Assembly (NCBI GenBank): GCA_016280635.1
Contig: JAEEHC010000015.1
Location: 1 to 64,000 of the forward strand
Reading direction: 5' to 3'
Length of the DNA: 64,000 nucleotides
Origin: Erysipelotrichaceae bacterium
GTDB taxonomy: Bacteria; Bacillota_I; Bacilli_A; Erysipelotrichales; Erysipelotrichaceae
The notes beneath the pieces were generated by a model that was not told where the DNA came from, did not search any database, and saw only the letters and a list, made by a program, of their open reading frames with translations. Both the position numbers and the translations under genes were made by a program. Positions 35,161-44,321 of the stretch are shown here, in pieces. Numbering within the stretch: position 1 is the first letter of the stretch; every line of letters begins with the position of its first letter.

Positions 35161-37554
35161 TCAGTCTCTCAGCCGTGCCTGCAGCTTATTGGAAAGCTGT
35201 CTGAGTACATCGGCGTGGATGTCAGCGACATCGCTTTCCTTCAGCGTCTTTTCCGCTGACTGGTAGTCGATGGCTACGGCAACGCTCTTGTAGCCTTCCT
35301 CAATGTTGCTGCCGCGGTAAACGTCAAAGATCTCAACGTTCTTAAGCAGGCTGCCGCCGGCTTTTTTGATCGTGTTGACGATGTCTGCGCCGCTCACTTC
35401 TTCCCTGACAACTAAGGCCAGGTCATAGGAGATGGCCGGATAACGGTTGATGGTGGTGAATCTTATCTTTCCCTTCTTTCTTTCCAGGATCGCGGAAAGA
35501 TCCAGTTCCAGCAGATTGCAGGTCTCAATGTCATATTTCTTGTTCAGCAGCGGATGGGAGACGCCCATGATGCCGATCAGATTGCGGTCAAGGGTGATCT
35601 CAGCTGACTTGTTGGGATGGAGAACCTCATTTTCCCTTTCCGGTCTTCTGAAACCGATCCGGTTGGCTTCATAGCCAAGTTTGTCAAGCAGGGATAATAC
35701 GATGCCCTTGATGGTATAGAAGTCATTGTCGACGCTCTGCTTCTGCCACTTGCTGGCGGTAGTCTTTCCCGAAAGGGCCAGAGACAGGTGGGAGGCCTGA
35801 CGGCCGTCATCGCTGTAGACGTCGGCGATCTCGAAGAGTCCGTATTCTTCCTGATTGCGGGCTTCATTGTAGCTTACCACATCCATTAAAGAGGGAAGCA
35901 GGCTGGTACGGTAGTAGCGGCGGTCTTCGCTGATGGCGTTGGCAATGCGTACCGGCTGACCGATATTGAGCAGGCCTTCATCGATCTTTGCCTGAGATAC
36001 CAGTGAATAGGTCATGGCTTCATCAAAGCCAAAGCCGTTGAGCATCTGCTTGATGGTCCGCTTTTCCTGACCGTCCTTGGCCAGGGCACCCTGAGTGGTC
36101 GGCATCTTGGGCAGAGTTGAGACGATGTTGTCATAACCCAGGATCCTGATGACTTCCTCGGAAAGGTCCTGCCAGACCTTTACATCACTGTAACGGTAGG
36201 AAGGTACCGTAACCGTGATCTTTTCGCCCCTGGAAACCGGGTGGAAATCAAGAGTCTCAAAGACGTTATAGATCTGGGAAATCGTGAATTCGGTGCCCAG
36301 CAGGGTGTTGATCTGTCTGGCCGTCGTTTCGATTTTTCTTTCCTGATAGTCAGGCTGGCCATAAACAACGGTTTCTTCAATTCCGTCAGCCCCAGCCAGT
36401 TCGATCAGCAGCTGGGTACTTCTTTCAACAGCCTTCTGCGCGGCCAGCGGGTCGATGCCCTTGGCAAAGCGGGTCGCCGCTTCAGTGAACAGGCCCAGAC
36501 GGCGTGAGGTGTTGCGGATGTTGACCAGATTGAAACAGGCCGCTTCAATGATGATTCCGGTGGTCTCGTCATCGATCTTGCTGTCATCGCCGCCCATGAT
36601 GCCGGCATAGCCGATGGCCTTGCCCTCGGTAGTGATCATGATGTCATCTTCCCGGACGTGGTACTGAACGCCGTCCAGGGCGGTATACATCTCATCAAGA
36701 CCGGTCTTAACGGTTATCTCGCGAGCCGGGATCTTGGCCAGATTATAGAAATGCAGCGGCTGGCCGGTTTCCAGCATTACATAGTTGGAAATGTCAACGA
36801 CGTTGTTGATGGCCTTGACTCCGGCGGCATGCAGCGCCTGCTGCATCCACAGCGGTGAAGGCTTGATCTCAACATGATTTATTACCTTGCCATAGAAATA
36901 CGGACAGCGGTCGGTCAGCGAGCTTACTTTCAGGTTGGCCTGCTGCTCTTTGGCCTGGTAGCGGTAATCAGGAATGGTAACGGGCTTACCGAGGATGGCA
37001 CCGACATCGCGTCCGAAAGCCCACATGCTGTAGCAGTCGGCGCGGTTGGGAGTCAGAGAGACTTCATAGATGACATCGTCGAGACCGAGATATTTCAGAA
37101 CTTCGCGGTTGCCGACTTCAGCATCTTCGGGAAGTACTTCAATTCCCGCCAGCTGCTGTTCAGTAAGGTAGTGCTTGTCTACGCCCAGTTCAAACAGGGC
37201 GCAGATCATGCCGTCAGACTGCTGACCGCGGACTACACCGCTTTTGATCTCGCCGCCGGGAAGTCTGCATCCGGGCAGGGCAACGATCACCTTCTGACCG
37301 GCAGCGACATTGGGAGCGCCGCAGACGATCTGCCGTTCATCGCTTCCGGTATCGACCGTACAGATGTGCAGGTGGTCGGAATCGGGATGGGCAACGCAGG
37401 TAAGTACCTTACCGATGACCAGATTGGTTCCGTAGGCCTGATAATGGTAGGACTCGACCTCATGGCCGCCGTCAGTGATTCTTTCCGCCAGCTCTTCCGG
37501 GGTAATGTCACTGAGATCCATGTATTGTTTTAACCAGTTATATGTAACTATCAT
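35161..37554 (-). CDS. pheT: Phenylalanine-tRNA ligase beta subunit
   Basis: Beta subunit of the alpha2-beta2 PheRS. Domains: N-terminal tRNA-binding EMAP-like fold (VIGKVLTCVAHPDSDHL), B3/B4 editing region (residues about 200-400), B5 DNA-binding-like domain, catalytic-like core and C-terminal anticodon-binding (FDX-ACB) domain ending in LQARLRD. I prefer ATG 37554 (MIVTYNWLKQY) over the track's 37560, because AGGAGG is 8 bases before the former and only 2 before the latter; length then 797. It lies 12 bases after pheS under the same T-box. Confidence 0.97.
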   Translation of the reverse strand: MIVTYNWLKQYMDLSDITPEELAERITDGGHEVESYHYQAYGTNLVIGKVLTCVAHPDSDHLHICTVDTGSDERQIVCGAPNVAAGQKVIVALPGCRLPGGEIKSGVVRGQQSDGMICALFELGVDKHYLTEQQLAGIEVLPEDAEVGNREVLKYLGLDDVIYEVSLTPNRADCYSMWAFGRDVGAILGKPVTIPDYRYQAKEQQANLKVSSLTDRCPYFYGKVINHVEIKPSPLWMQQALHAAGVKAINNVVDISNYVMLETGQPLHFYNLAKIPAREITVKTGLDEMYTALDGVQYHVREDDIMITTEGKAIGYAGIMGGDDSKIDDETTGIIIEAACFNLVNIRNTSRRLGLFTEAATRFAKGIDPLAAQKAVERSTQLLIELAGADGIEETVVYGQPDYQERKIETTARQINTLLGTEFTISQIYNVFETLDFHPVSRGEKITVTVPSYRYSDVKVWQDLSEEVIRILGYDNIVSTLPKMPTTQGALAKDGQEKRTIKQMLNGFGFDEAMTYSLVSQAKIDEGLLNIGQPVRIANAISEDRRYYRTSLLPSLMDVVSYNEARNQEEYGLFEIADVYSDDGRQASHLSLALSGKTTASKWQKQSVDNDFYTIKGIVLSLLDKLGYEANRIGFRRPERENEVLHPNKSAEITLDRNLIGIMGVSHPLLNKKYDIETCNLLELDLSAILERKKGKIRFTTINRYPAISYDLALVVREEVSGADIVNTIKKAGGSLLKNVEIFDVYRGSNIEEGYKSVAVAIDYQSAEKTLKESDVADIHADVLRQLSNKLQARLRD

Positions 37555-37566
37555 CGTCATGCCCTC

Positions 37567-38604
37567 CTATTCAAAGCGCTTGTAGGTTTCCAGGAAGCTG
37601 ATATTGTCGGTATAGAAGTTGCGGATGTCATCAATGCCGTACTTAAGCATCGCTACTCTTTCGATGCCGACGCCAAAGGCGAAACCGGAGTACTTCGTTG
37701 AATCGATGCCGGCCATCTCCAGAACATGAGGATGGACCATGCCGGCACCCAGGATCTCGATCCAGCCGGTATTCTTGCAGGTCGGACAGCCCTTGCCGCC
37801 GCAGATATGACAGCTGACGTCAATCTCCAGTGACGGTTCGGTAAAGGGGAAGTATGACTGTCTGAGCCTGATCTGTCTGTCCTTGCCGAACATGCTGCGG
37901 GCGATCAGCTCCAGAGAACCCTTTAAATCGCCCAGGGTGATGTTTTCTCCGACGACCAGGCCTTCCATCTGAATGAACTGATGAGAATGGGTTGCGTCGT
38001 CATCGTCATTGCGGTAGACCTTGCCCGGGCAGACGACCTTAATGGGCAGATCGGAAGCCTTGGCTTCCAGAACACGCATCTGAATGGCCGTGGTCTGCGT
38101 TCTCAACAGTCTGGTCACGTCAACATAGAAGGTATCCTGCATGTCGCGGGAAGGATGGTCGGCGGGAATGTTAGCCCGTTCAAAGTTATAGAAATCGAGT
38201 TCTACTTCCGGACCTTCCCAGACCTCATAGCCCATCTGCATGAAAATGTCTTCCAGCTGCTGCTGAACGACGGTCAGCGGATGAAGAGTGCCGTAGTGGC
38301 GCTTCTTTTCCGGCAGGGTGATGTCGATGCTTTCATTCTTTAGCTGGCTGCTGATGGCCTGCGCCTTCAGCTGCTCTACCTTTTCGGAAAGCAGTTTTTC
38401 GGTAGCCTGTTTCAGGCTGTTTACCGCCATGCCGAAATCCTTCTTCTGTTCCTTGGCGACATCTTTCATCTGGCCCATCAGGGCACTGATCCGGCCCTTC
38501 TTGCCTAACAGGTCGATCCTGACCTGTTCGATGACGTTAAGGCTGTCAGCTGAGGCAATCTGCTCTTCAAACTGACTTCTAAGTTCTTCCCAGTTTACTG
38601 ACAT
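37567..38604 (-). CDS. pheS: Phenylalanine-tRNA ligase alpha subunit
   Basis: Catalytic subunit charging tRNA-Phe. Motif 2 region FRNDDDDATHSHQF-like sequence (YRNDDDDATHSHQFIQMEG), ISCHICGGKGCPTCKNTGW-type insert and motif 3 GFAFGVGIERVAMLKYG are present; an N-terminal coiled coil (residues 1-90) contacts tRNA. The track start at 38652 lies inside the T-box terminator; ATG 38604 follows GGAGGAACT and gives MSVNWEELRSQF (345 residues). Expression is set by tRNA-Phe charging through the upstream leader. Confidence 0.97.
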   Translation of the reverse strand: MSVNWEELRSQFEEQIASADSLNVIEQVRIDLLGKKGRISALMGQMKDVAKEQKKDFGMAVNSLKQATEKLLSEKVEQLKAQAISSQLKNESIDITLPEKKRHYGTLHPLTVVQQQLEDIFMQMGYEVWEGPEVELDFYNFERANIPADHPSRDMQDTFYVDVTRLLRTQTTAIQMRVLEAKASDLPIKVVCPGKVYRNDDDDATHSHQFIQMEGLVVGENITLGDLKGSLELIARSMFGKDRQIRLRQSYFPFTEPSLEIDVSCHICGGKGCPTCKNTGWIEILGAGMVHPHVLEMAGIDSTKYSGFAFGVGIERVAMLKYGIDDIRNFYTDNISFLETYKRFE

Positions 38605-38619
38605 AGTTCCTCCTATATA

Positions 38620-38812
38620 AAAGCGTCCCGCTAAGGACGCTATTTTCATCACGTGGTACCACCTTATATTTTGTGCTCATTAGACGTTAACGCCGTCATA
38701 CGGGAGCTTCTGACTCCACTCCGAGGTGAATTCATACACCGGCATCGGAAGCTTCCACCGTTTCTTCCTCGCTGTCACGCCGTTACTGTATCACGTTCCT
38801 CATCATCGCGTT
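38620..38812 (-). promoter_or_regulatory. T-box riboswitch, tRNA-Phe specific
   Basis: Leader sensing uncharged tRNA-Phe. The T-box sequence AGGTGGTACCACG is at about 38650-38664 (minus strand), followed by the terminator AGCGTCC / GGACGCT with TTTTATA. The Stem I segment GAATTCACCTCGGAGT aligns base for base with GACATCACCTGGGAGT of the ileS leader, placing UUC (Phe) where the other has AUC (Ile). Together with pheS downstream this fixes the specifier. Confidence 0.94.
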
Positions 38813-38818
38813 GTTTTC

Positions 38819-38846
38819 ATTTTAGCACATAAAACGGAAATGTAAA
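38819..38846 (-). promoter_or_regulatory. pheST promoter
   Basis: Minus strand: TTTACA (38841-38846), 16-bp spacer, TAAAAT (38819-38824) within TGTGCTAAAATG. Confidence 0.8.
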
Positions 38847-38855
38847 TACGCCAGA

Positions 38856-39275
38856 TCAGTAGCGCTGAATGGTGCCGCCCAGCCTGTTTGCCCATGATTC
38901 AGTATAAAATGACTCATAGGCAACGGCATTTCTGCGGCGGTAGCGCTGTAAGGCCGGGGTGATGTTCCAGCACATGGAAGGCAGGCCGATCAGTGGCAGA
39001 TAGAGCGGGCCAAGCATCATCGACTGCAGGCAATGGCCGTATTCATGTCTTTTCAGATGATCATTGAGGATCTCATTTCCCCGTTCAGGTACAAAGGCAA
39101 ACAGTCCCAGCGAGATACCATCGCTTCGCCGCCAGATTGTCATCAGGCAGTTTCGGTAACGGAAATGCGGACAGTCATGATACCACAGCATCACCATTGC
39201 CCCAATCAGAGTCTGAATGACGCCGTAAGTCGACTGCCACAGGGCAGCCAGAATGAAGATGATCTTATCTTTCAT
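38856..39275 (-). CDS. Small membrane-associated HEYGH protein, putative metallopeptidase-like
   Basis: 139-residue protein with a hydrophobic N-terminus (about residues 5-30) and KRHEYGHCLQS in the centre, an HExxH zinc-site pattern followed by a hydrophobic stretch (MMLGPLYLPLIGLPS) and a C-terminal YTESWANRLGG that could give a glutamate ligand. I do not recognise a named family. ATG 39275 (MKDKIIF) lies 11 bases inside the end of trmH; no good ribosome binding site is visible, so translation is probably coupled. The track's start at 39296 would overlap more. Activity is not established. Confidence 0.65.
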   Translation of the reverse strand: MKDKIIFILAALWQSTYGVIQTLIGAMVMLWYHDCPHFRYRNCLMTIWRRSDGISLGLFAFVPERGNEILNDHLKRHEYGHCLQSMMLGPLYLPLIGLPSMCWNITPALQRYRRRNAVAYESFYTESWANRLGGTIQRY

Positions 39276-39999
39276 AGCGCATCTGATAGGAAGCAACGGC
39301 CATGGCTATGGCTACATTCAGAGAATCAAAGTTATCCATTTCAATCTTGAAGCACTCATCGCAGCGCTTAAGCGTCTCTTCACTCATGCCCTGCCCTTCA
39401 TTGCCAAAGATCAGGGCAAAGCGTTCAGCCGGGACGATCTGCGCCAGAAAGCGGCTTTCCTTCAGCGAAGTGCCGTAGCAGCGGATGCCGTTAGCCCGCA
39501 GGTATTCCAATATCTCCCTGATGTCCTTTCTTATTACCGGAAGTTCAAACAGGGCTCCCTGACAGGCTGATATGGTCTTGGCGTTATAGAGGTCGGCGCA
39601 GTGGCTGGACAGTAATACTCCGTCATACCCGAAACAGCGGGCGGTGCGGATGATCGTTCCCACATTACCGGGATCCTGAACGTCTTCCAGAACGATCAGG
39701 CGGTGCGGGTCGGTGAGCTTACCTTCCCTCATGCGGCAGACGGCAATGGCATCGTTTAACGATTCGTTATCCGATAATTTACGCATGACTTCACTGCTGA
39801 CGCGGATGGCTTCATGATCAAAGGGATTATCGACATCTTCCCGTAATATCAGGGTATCCAGACAGCCGCTTTTGAGCGCTTCCTTAATCAGATGGTTTTC
39901 CTGCACCAGAAAAAGCTGATGACGGTCACGGTATTTCTTCATTTTCAGGGAATTGAACAGCTTTATGCGGCTGTTTTCCAGTGAGCGGATGATTTCCAT
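39265..39999 (-). CDS. SpoU/TrmH family RNA 2'-O-methyltransferase
   Basis: SPOUT-fold methyltransferase, likely modifying rRNA or tRNA ribose with SAM. The N-terminal substrate-binding domain (LFLVQENHLIKEAL) is followed by SPOUT motifs 1-3: LEDVQDPGNVGTIIRTA, LIFGNEGQGMS and SLNVAIAMAVASY. 244 residues matches YsgA/RlmB-like proteins; position before the HEYGH gene and next to pheST recalls the ysgA-pheS order in Bacillus. Exact target nucleotide unknown. Confidence 0.93.
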   Translation of the reverse strand: MEIIRSLENSRIKLFNSLKMKKYRDRHQLFLVQENHLIKEALKSGCLDTLILREDVDNPFDHEAIRVSSEVMRKLSDNESLNDAIAVCRMREGKLTDPHRLIVLEDVQDPGNVGTIIRTARCFGYDGVLLSSHCADLYNAKTISACQGALFELPVIRKDIREILEYLRANGIRCYGTSLKESRFLAQIVPAERFALIFGNEGQGMSEETLKRCDECFKIEMDNFDSLNVAIAMAVASYQMRYER

Positions 40000-40072
40000 G
40001 TTCTCTTCCTTCTTCGATATTATTCTACACTAAACCATGCCAAGAGATAATACCATCTGTTCGCTTTGGCCG

Positions 40073-40110
40073 GGAAAAGAAAAGCCGCCTTTTCAGCGTA
40101 AAACGGCGGC
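40073..40110 (-). terminator. Terminator after the patatin gene
   Basis: GCCGCC / GGCGGC stem extended by TTTT/AAAA pairing, then TTTTCTTTTC on the minus strand; it ends two bases after the stop codon. Confidence 0.92.
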
Positions 40111-40112
40111 CT

Positions 40113-41279
40113 TCATCTGTTAAGATATGCTTTCAGTTCATCCAGATGTTCCAGCGTCTCCCGGTAGCCTTCAAAATAGAGCTCTCCGAGTTTTTCCACA
40201 TCGGATTCGACCCGGCTGACCTTTACTTCCTTTTCCGGAGCGATGACGAAGATGCGGCCCTGCTTTTCCAGGCTGATCAGTTCATCGCACTGGCGGTTGT
40301 AGTTGATGTTGCTGTCGGCCAGAGCCTTGGCAAACTGCGGGTTACGGCGGTAGAAGAACTCTGCCATTTCATTTTCCCTGGTCATCGGCTTCTTGCGGTA
40401 TTCCCTCTGGCGGGTCCTGATGACCACGATCTTTTCATAGCCCTGGTCAATGGCCCATTGATAGGCGATCTTACAGCTGGTGCCGCCATCAAGATACGGC
40501 TGGCCGTCAATGATGACTTCCGGTGACACGTATGGCATGCTGGCAGACGCCTTTGCCGCGGCGATGATGTCGGAGCAGCTGCTCTTTTCCATGTATTCAG
40601 CCTTCCCAGTATTCACATTCGCGCAGACAGCTACGTATTTCCTTTCCGGATTGCGGAAGTATTGCTCATTAAAGGGTTCATAGGCATTGACATCCCTCAG
40701 GATGAAGTCGAGGTTTACGATGCTGTGGGCCTTTCGTAAGGCCCTGACGCCGACATAGCGGCTGTCGTGGCGGTAAGCCAGGTTTATCCGGGCTGACCGG
40801 CCGATCTGCCCGGAACAGTAATTAAGTCCTGCCAGAGCACCGGCGGAAACGCCGACGACACAGCGGAAGTTGATGTCATTTTCCATTAAGGCATCAAGCA
40901 CGCCCTGACTGTAAAGCCCGCGGAAGGCACCGCCTTCCAATACCAGGGCGCCTTCAGTTATCTTATCTGAGGCCTGTCCGTTTGGTATGTCCGCCATGGC
41001 GCTGAAACTCTTGGGCGCGGTAAATTCCCTTATCCGCTGCATCTGGCGCCGGGAAACGCGGCTGAGCCGGCTAAGCTGACCGGCAGATGCACTTCTGAGG
41101 CGGTCAAAACGTTCAGCGGATACGCTTCTCAGGCGGTTGAGCTGATTTTCCGAGGCGCTTTTTATCTGCTCCAGCGATCCTTCAGAGGCCTTTCTGAGCC
41201 GGTTTAGCTGATTAGCTGATGCTCTTCTTAGCCGGGCCAGCTGTCTTGCCGATACCCTGCGGATTTGTGAAAGATCCAT
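40113..41279 (-). CDS. Patatin-like phospholipase with N-terminal 11-residue repeats
   Basis: Predicted cytoplasmic or membrane-peripheral acyl hydrolase with a Ser-Asp dyad. Patatin motifs: oxyanion LVLEGGAFRGLYSQG (about 112), nucleophile VGVSAGAL (about 143), and YLDGGTSC (about 265). The catalytic part resembles bacterial YjjU/RssA proteins. Unusually, residues 6-82 are seven tandem 11-mers of the type LRxASxxQLxR, basic and amphipathic, with no signal peptide. Such hendecads suit a long surface-binding helix, so a membrane-docking arm is likely (inference). AAGGAATGGGG precedes the ATG; the gene is flanked by hairpins and looks monocistronic. Confidence 0.9.
   Translation of the reverse strand: MDLSQIRRVSARQLARLRRASANQLNRLRKASEGSLEQIKSASENQLNRLRSVSAERFDRLRSASAGQLSRLSRVSRRQMQRIREFTAPKSFSAMADIPNGQASDKITEGALVLEGGAFRGLYSQGVLDALMENDINFRCVVGVSAGALAGLNYCSGQIGRSARINLAYRHDSRYVGVRALRKAHSIVNLDFILRDVNAYEPFNEQYFRNPERKYVAVCANVNTGKAEYMEKSSCSDIIAAAKASASMPYVSPEVIIDGQPYLDGGTSCKIAYQWAIDQGYEKIVVIRTRQREYRKKPMTRENEMAEFFYRRNPQFAKALADSNINYNRQCDELISLEKQGRIFVIAPEKEVKVSRVESDVEKLGELYFEGYRETLEHLDELKAYLNR
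41034..41264 (-). repeat. Seven tandem 33-bp coding repeats (11-residue units)
   Basis: Residues 6-82 of the patatin: IRRVSARQLAR, LRRASANQLNR, LRKASEGSLEQ, IKSASENQLNR, LRSVSAERFDR, LRSASAGQLSR, LSRVSRRQMQR. The period is exact, with no indels. Confidence 0.95.
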
Positions 41280-41311
41280 TTATTACCCCATTCCTTTCTT
41301 TACCGTTAAGA

Positions 41312-41335
41312 GAGCCTTATCGTTTGATAAGGCTC
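41312..41335 (-). terminator. Hairpin after ileS
   Basis: Perfect 10-bp stem GAGCCTTATC / GATAAGGCTC with a 4-base loop, 11 bases past the ileS stop. The minus-strand tail is TCTTAACGG, a weak U tract. Confidence 0.7.
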
Positions 41336-41346
41336 AGTTGTTTTTC

Positions 41347-44076
41347 CTATTCACCGCAGACAACGCAGTGGCAGCGGTGACACAAGCCGTTTTCATCGAC
41401 TTCGTCAACGATGTTCCAGCATCTCGGGCAGGCCTTGCCTTCGTACTTTTCCACCTTGATCCAGCCGGTTTCATACTCATCGTATTTTTCATCGGTGAGC
41501 TTGAACTGGGATGCGATTACCAGCTGCGCCAGATCATGCTCGCTGAGTCCTTCCAGGCAATCCCGGTATTCTTCCTTGACATTCATCAGGATACGGGCTT
41601 CCAGAGCCTTTTTGGCGACACCGGCATTCTTGGCTTCTTCCAGAGCCTTGAGGATGTCGTCTCTGACGGTGAGATACTTATCCCACTTGGCCACCAGCGC
41701 TTCGTCTTCCGGATGCTTTTCACTGACCGGCATGCTTGCCAGTAAGACACTCTTTTCTTCCGGCTTGAAGATGCTGTAGACTTCCTCCATCGTGTAGGAA
41801 AGGATCGGAGCCCACAGTCTGACCAGAACATCGGTGCACTGATAGAAGACGGTCTGAATCTGTCTTCTTCTAAGGCTGTCTTTCTTCTCAATGTAGAGAA
41901 TGTCCTTGGCATAATCCATGTAGAAGGCGCTTAAAGTCTTGGACATGAAGTTAAACAGCGTGCTGGTCAGGGAGATGTAATCATAGCGGTTGTAGCCGTC
42001 TCTGACCTTGTCGATGGTCTGATTCAGCAGAGCCAGGATGTACTTGTCCAGACTCTCCAGTCTTTCGTATTCAATGTGGTCTCTTTCATAATTAAAGTCA
42101 TCGGCATTGATGTTTCCCAGCAGATAGCGGAAGGTGTTTCTGACCTTGCGGTAGAAATCGGAATTCTGCTTGAAGATGTCATCTGAGCAGGGCAGGTCAG
42201 CCTTGAAGTCAACGCTGGCGACCCATAAGCGGAGAATGTCAGCACCATACTTGGCAATGACATCCAGCGGGTTGACGGTATTACCCAGTGACTTGCTCAT
42301 CTTCAGGCCCTTGCCGTCAACGACATAGCCATGAGACAGAACGCTCTTGTAGGGTGCCTGGCCATGGGTGGCAACACCGACGGTCAGTGATGAGTTGAAC
42401 CAGCCGCGGTACTGGTCGGAGCCTTCCAGATAAAGATCACAGGGATACTTGTATCCTCTTCTTTCAAAGGTATTGTGTGAGCTTCCGGAGTCAAACCAGA
42501 CGTCCATGATGTCCTTTTCCTTGGTAAACAGGCCATTGGGTGAACCCGGATTGGTATATCCTTCCGGTAAGAGTTCCTTGGCTTCCTTTTCGAACCAGAT
42601 GTTGGAACCGTACTTTTCAAACAGCTGGGCGACGTGTTCAAATACTTCTTCTTCAATGATCGGCTTACCGGCTTCATCGTAGAAGATGGGAATCGGTACG
42701 CCCCAGACTCTCTGACGGGAAATACACCAGTCGCCGCGGTCCTTGATCATGTTATGGATCCTGATCTGGCCGAAGTCGTTCTCCCACTTGACTCCATCAA
42801 TGGCCTTCAGCAGTTCATCTCTGATCTTTTCGATGGAGGCAAACCACTGCACGGTGGCCCGGAAGATGACCGGCTTCTTCATTCTCTCATCATGAGGATA
42901 TGAGTGGGTAACAAATTGCAGCTTCAGCAGATGGCCCAGTTCATCCAGCTTGGCAACGACGGTCTTATTAGCGTCATAAACGAACTGTCCTTCCAGGAAA
43001 TCGCCGGCTTCAGCTGTCATGCAGCCCTTCTCGTCAACCGGACAGAAGGCGGGAATGCCGTACTTGGTGCCGACATAGAAGTCATCAAGACCATGACCGG
43101 GGGCGGTATGAACGCATCCGGTGCCGTCTTCGTCAGTAACGTGGCTGCCCAGGATGATCAGGGAAGTCCGATCATAGAAGGGATGCTTGACGGTGATGTA
43201 TTCGAGCTGGCTGCCCTTAAAGGTCCTTAAGACCTCATATTCCGGCAGTTCAAAGGCCGCCATCAGTTTTTCAACCATGGAATTAAGAACGATCAGCTTG
43301 CCCTTGGCCGTCTTTACGACAGCGTACTGGAAATCAGGATTGAGGCAGATAGCCAGATTTGCCGGGATGGTCCAGGGGGTAGTGGTCCAGATTACGAACT
43401 TTTCGTCGCCATCCAGAACACCCTTGCCATCAACGACATCAAAGGTTACATAGATGGTCGGGTCCTTGCGGTCCTGGTAGAAGATCTCGCTGTCGGCGAC
43501 GGCGCTCTCTCTTTCCGGAGACCAGTAGATCGGTTTCAGACCCTGGTAGATCAGACCCTTGACGGCCATCTTCCCGAAAGTGCGGATCTGATCGGCCTCA
43601 AAGGATTTATGCAGGGTAATGTATGGATGATCAAAGTCAGCTACCGTTCCCAGACGCTTTTCGGTGGCCTTCTGAATCTCAATCTGCTGGAGGGCATATT
43701 CCTCACACTTGGCGCGGAAGTCGGCGGTAGACATTTTCTTGCGGTCATAGCCGAGCTTGGGCATGGCATTTTCGATCGGAAGACCGTGGGTATCCCAGCC
43801 GGGATAGAATGGCGTATCATAGCCCATCATGTGCTTGCTCTTGACGACGAAGTCCTTCAGACAGCGGTTCATGGAAGTACCCATGTGCAGGTTGCCGTTG
43901 GCATACGGCGGACCATCGTGCAGCATGAAGCTCTCCTTGCCCTTGTTCTGTTCAGTCATCAAATCATAAAGACGCATCTCTTCCCATTTGGCCAGGATCT
44001 TCGGTTCCTTGGTCGGTAAGTTGGCTCTCATTTCAAATTCCGTTCTGGGCATTAACAGCGTATCCTTGTAATCCAT
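41347..44076 (-). CDS. ileS: Isoleucine-tRNA ligase
   Basis: Class I synthetase charging tRNA-Ile with editing of valine. Signature HIGH variant GNLHMGTSMNR (near residue 60), CP1 editing region, KMSKS in GLKMSKSLGN (about 600), and a C-terminal zinc ribbon CPRCW...CHRCHCVVCGE. The track's start is too early; ATG 44076 (MDYKDTLLMPRT) lies 9 bases after AAGGA and fits the usual IleS beginning, giving 909 residues. A T-box leader controls it, and it follows sepF-ylmH-divIVA as in many Bacillota. Confidence 0.97.
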   Translation of the reverse strand: MDYKDTLLMPRTEFEMRANLPTKEPKILAKWEEMRLYDLMTEQNKGKESFMLHDGPPYANGNLHMGTSMNRCLKDFVVKSKHMMGYDTPFYPGWDTHGLPIENAMPKLGYDRKKMSTADFRAKCEEYALQQIEIQKATEKRLGTVADFDHPYITLHKSFEADQIRTFGKMAVKGLIYQGLKPIYWSPERESAVADSEIFYQDRKDPTIYVTFDVVDGKGVLDGDEKFVIWTTTPWTIPANLAICLNPDFQYAVVKTAKGKLIVLNSMVEKLMAAFELPEYEVLRTFKGSQLEYITVKHPFYDRTSLIILGSHVTDEDGTGCVHTAPGHGLDDFYVGTKYGIPAFCPVDEKGCMTAEAGDFLEGQFVYDANKTVVAKLDELGHLLKLQFVTHSYPHDERMKKPVIFRATVQWFASIEKIRDELLKAIDGVKWENDFGQIRIHNMIKDRGDWCISRQRVWGVPIPIFYDEAGKPIIEEEVFEHVAQLFEKYGSNIWFEKEAKELLPEGYTNPGSPNGLFTKEKDIMDVWFDSGSSHNTFERRGYKYPCDLYLEGSDQYRGWFNSSLTVGVATHGQAPYKSVLSHGYVVDGKGLKMSKSLGNTVNPLDVIAKYGADILRLWVASVDFKADLPCSDDIFKQNSDFYRKVRNTFRYLLGNINADDFNYERDHIEYERLESLDKYILALLNQTIDKVRDGYNRYDYISLTSTLFNFMSKTLSAFYMDYAKDILYIEKKDSLRRRQIQTVFYQCTDVLVRLWAPILSYTMEEVYSIFKPEEKSVLLASMPVSEKHPEDEALVAKWDKYLTVRDDILKALEEAKNAGVAKKALEARILMNVKEEYRDCLEGLSEHDLAQLVIASQFKLTDEKYDEYETGWIKVEKYEGKACPRCWNIVDEVDENGLCHRCHCVVCGE

Positions 44077-44097
44077 ATTCCTCATTCCTTCTTTCCT

Positions 44098-44318
44098 TAA
44101 AAAAACGTCCTCAGATCTAAGGACGTCATAACGCGGTACCACCTTAGTTCATGAGCTCAGTGCCCATGCCCTTAATTGATCATTAACGCAGATTCACGAC
44201 ATGCCTTACTTATTTCAGGCAGGTAACTCCCAGGTGATGTCTGATGATAACTCTGACCGGCTTTCACCAACCGCCGGTTCTCTGATTGCCTCTTATCAGC
44301 AGCGCGTCCTGTTCAACG
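44098..44318 (-). promoter_or_regulatory. T-box riboswitch, tRNA-Ile specific
   Basis: The T-box sequence AAGGTGGTACCGCG (about 44132-44145, minus strand) precedes the terminator ACGTCC / GGACGT with a seven-T tail. Stem I contains GACATCACCTGGGAGT with AUC as specifier, by alignment with the pheS leader. I see no separate promoter; the leader begins directly after divIVA, so it may act on read-through. Confidence 0.94.
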
Positions 44319-44321
44319 TTT

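Noticed and set aside
41034-41264. CRISPR-like or minisatellite interpretation of the 33-bp periodicity
   Set aside because: The repeats are in frame, degenerate at DNA level and conserved at protein level, with no spacers.
38820-44318. Two similar leaders as a possible duplicated mobile element
   Set aside because: They are T-box riboswitches; the shared blocks (T-box, specifier flank) are functional, and the remaining sequence differs.
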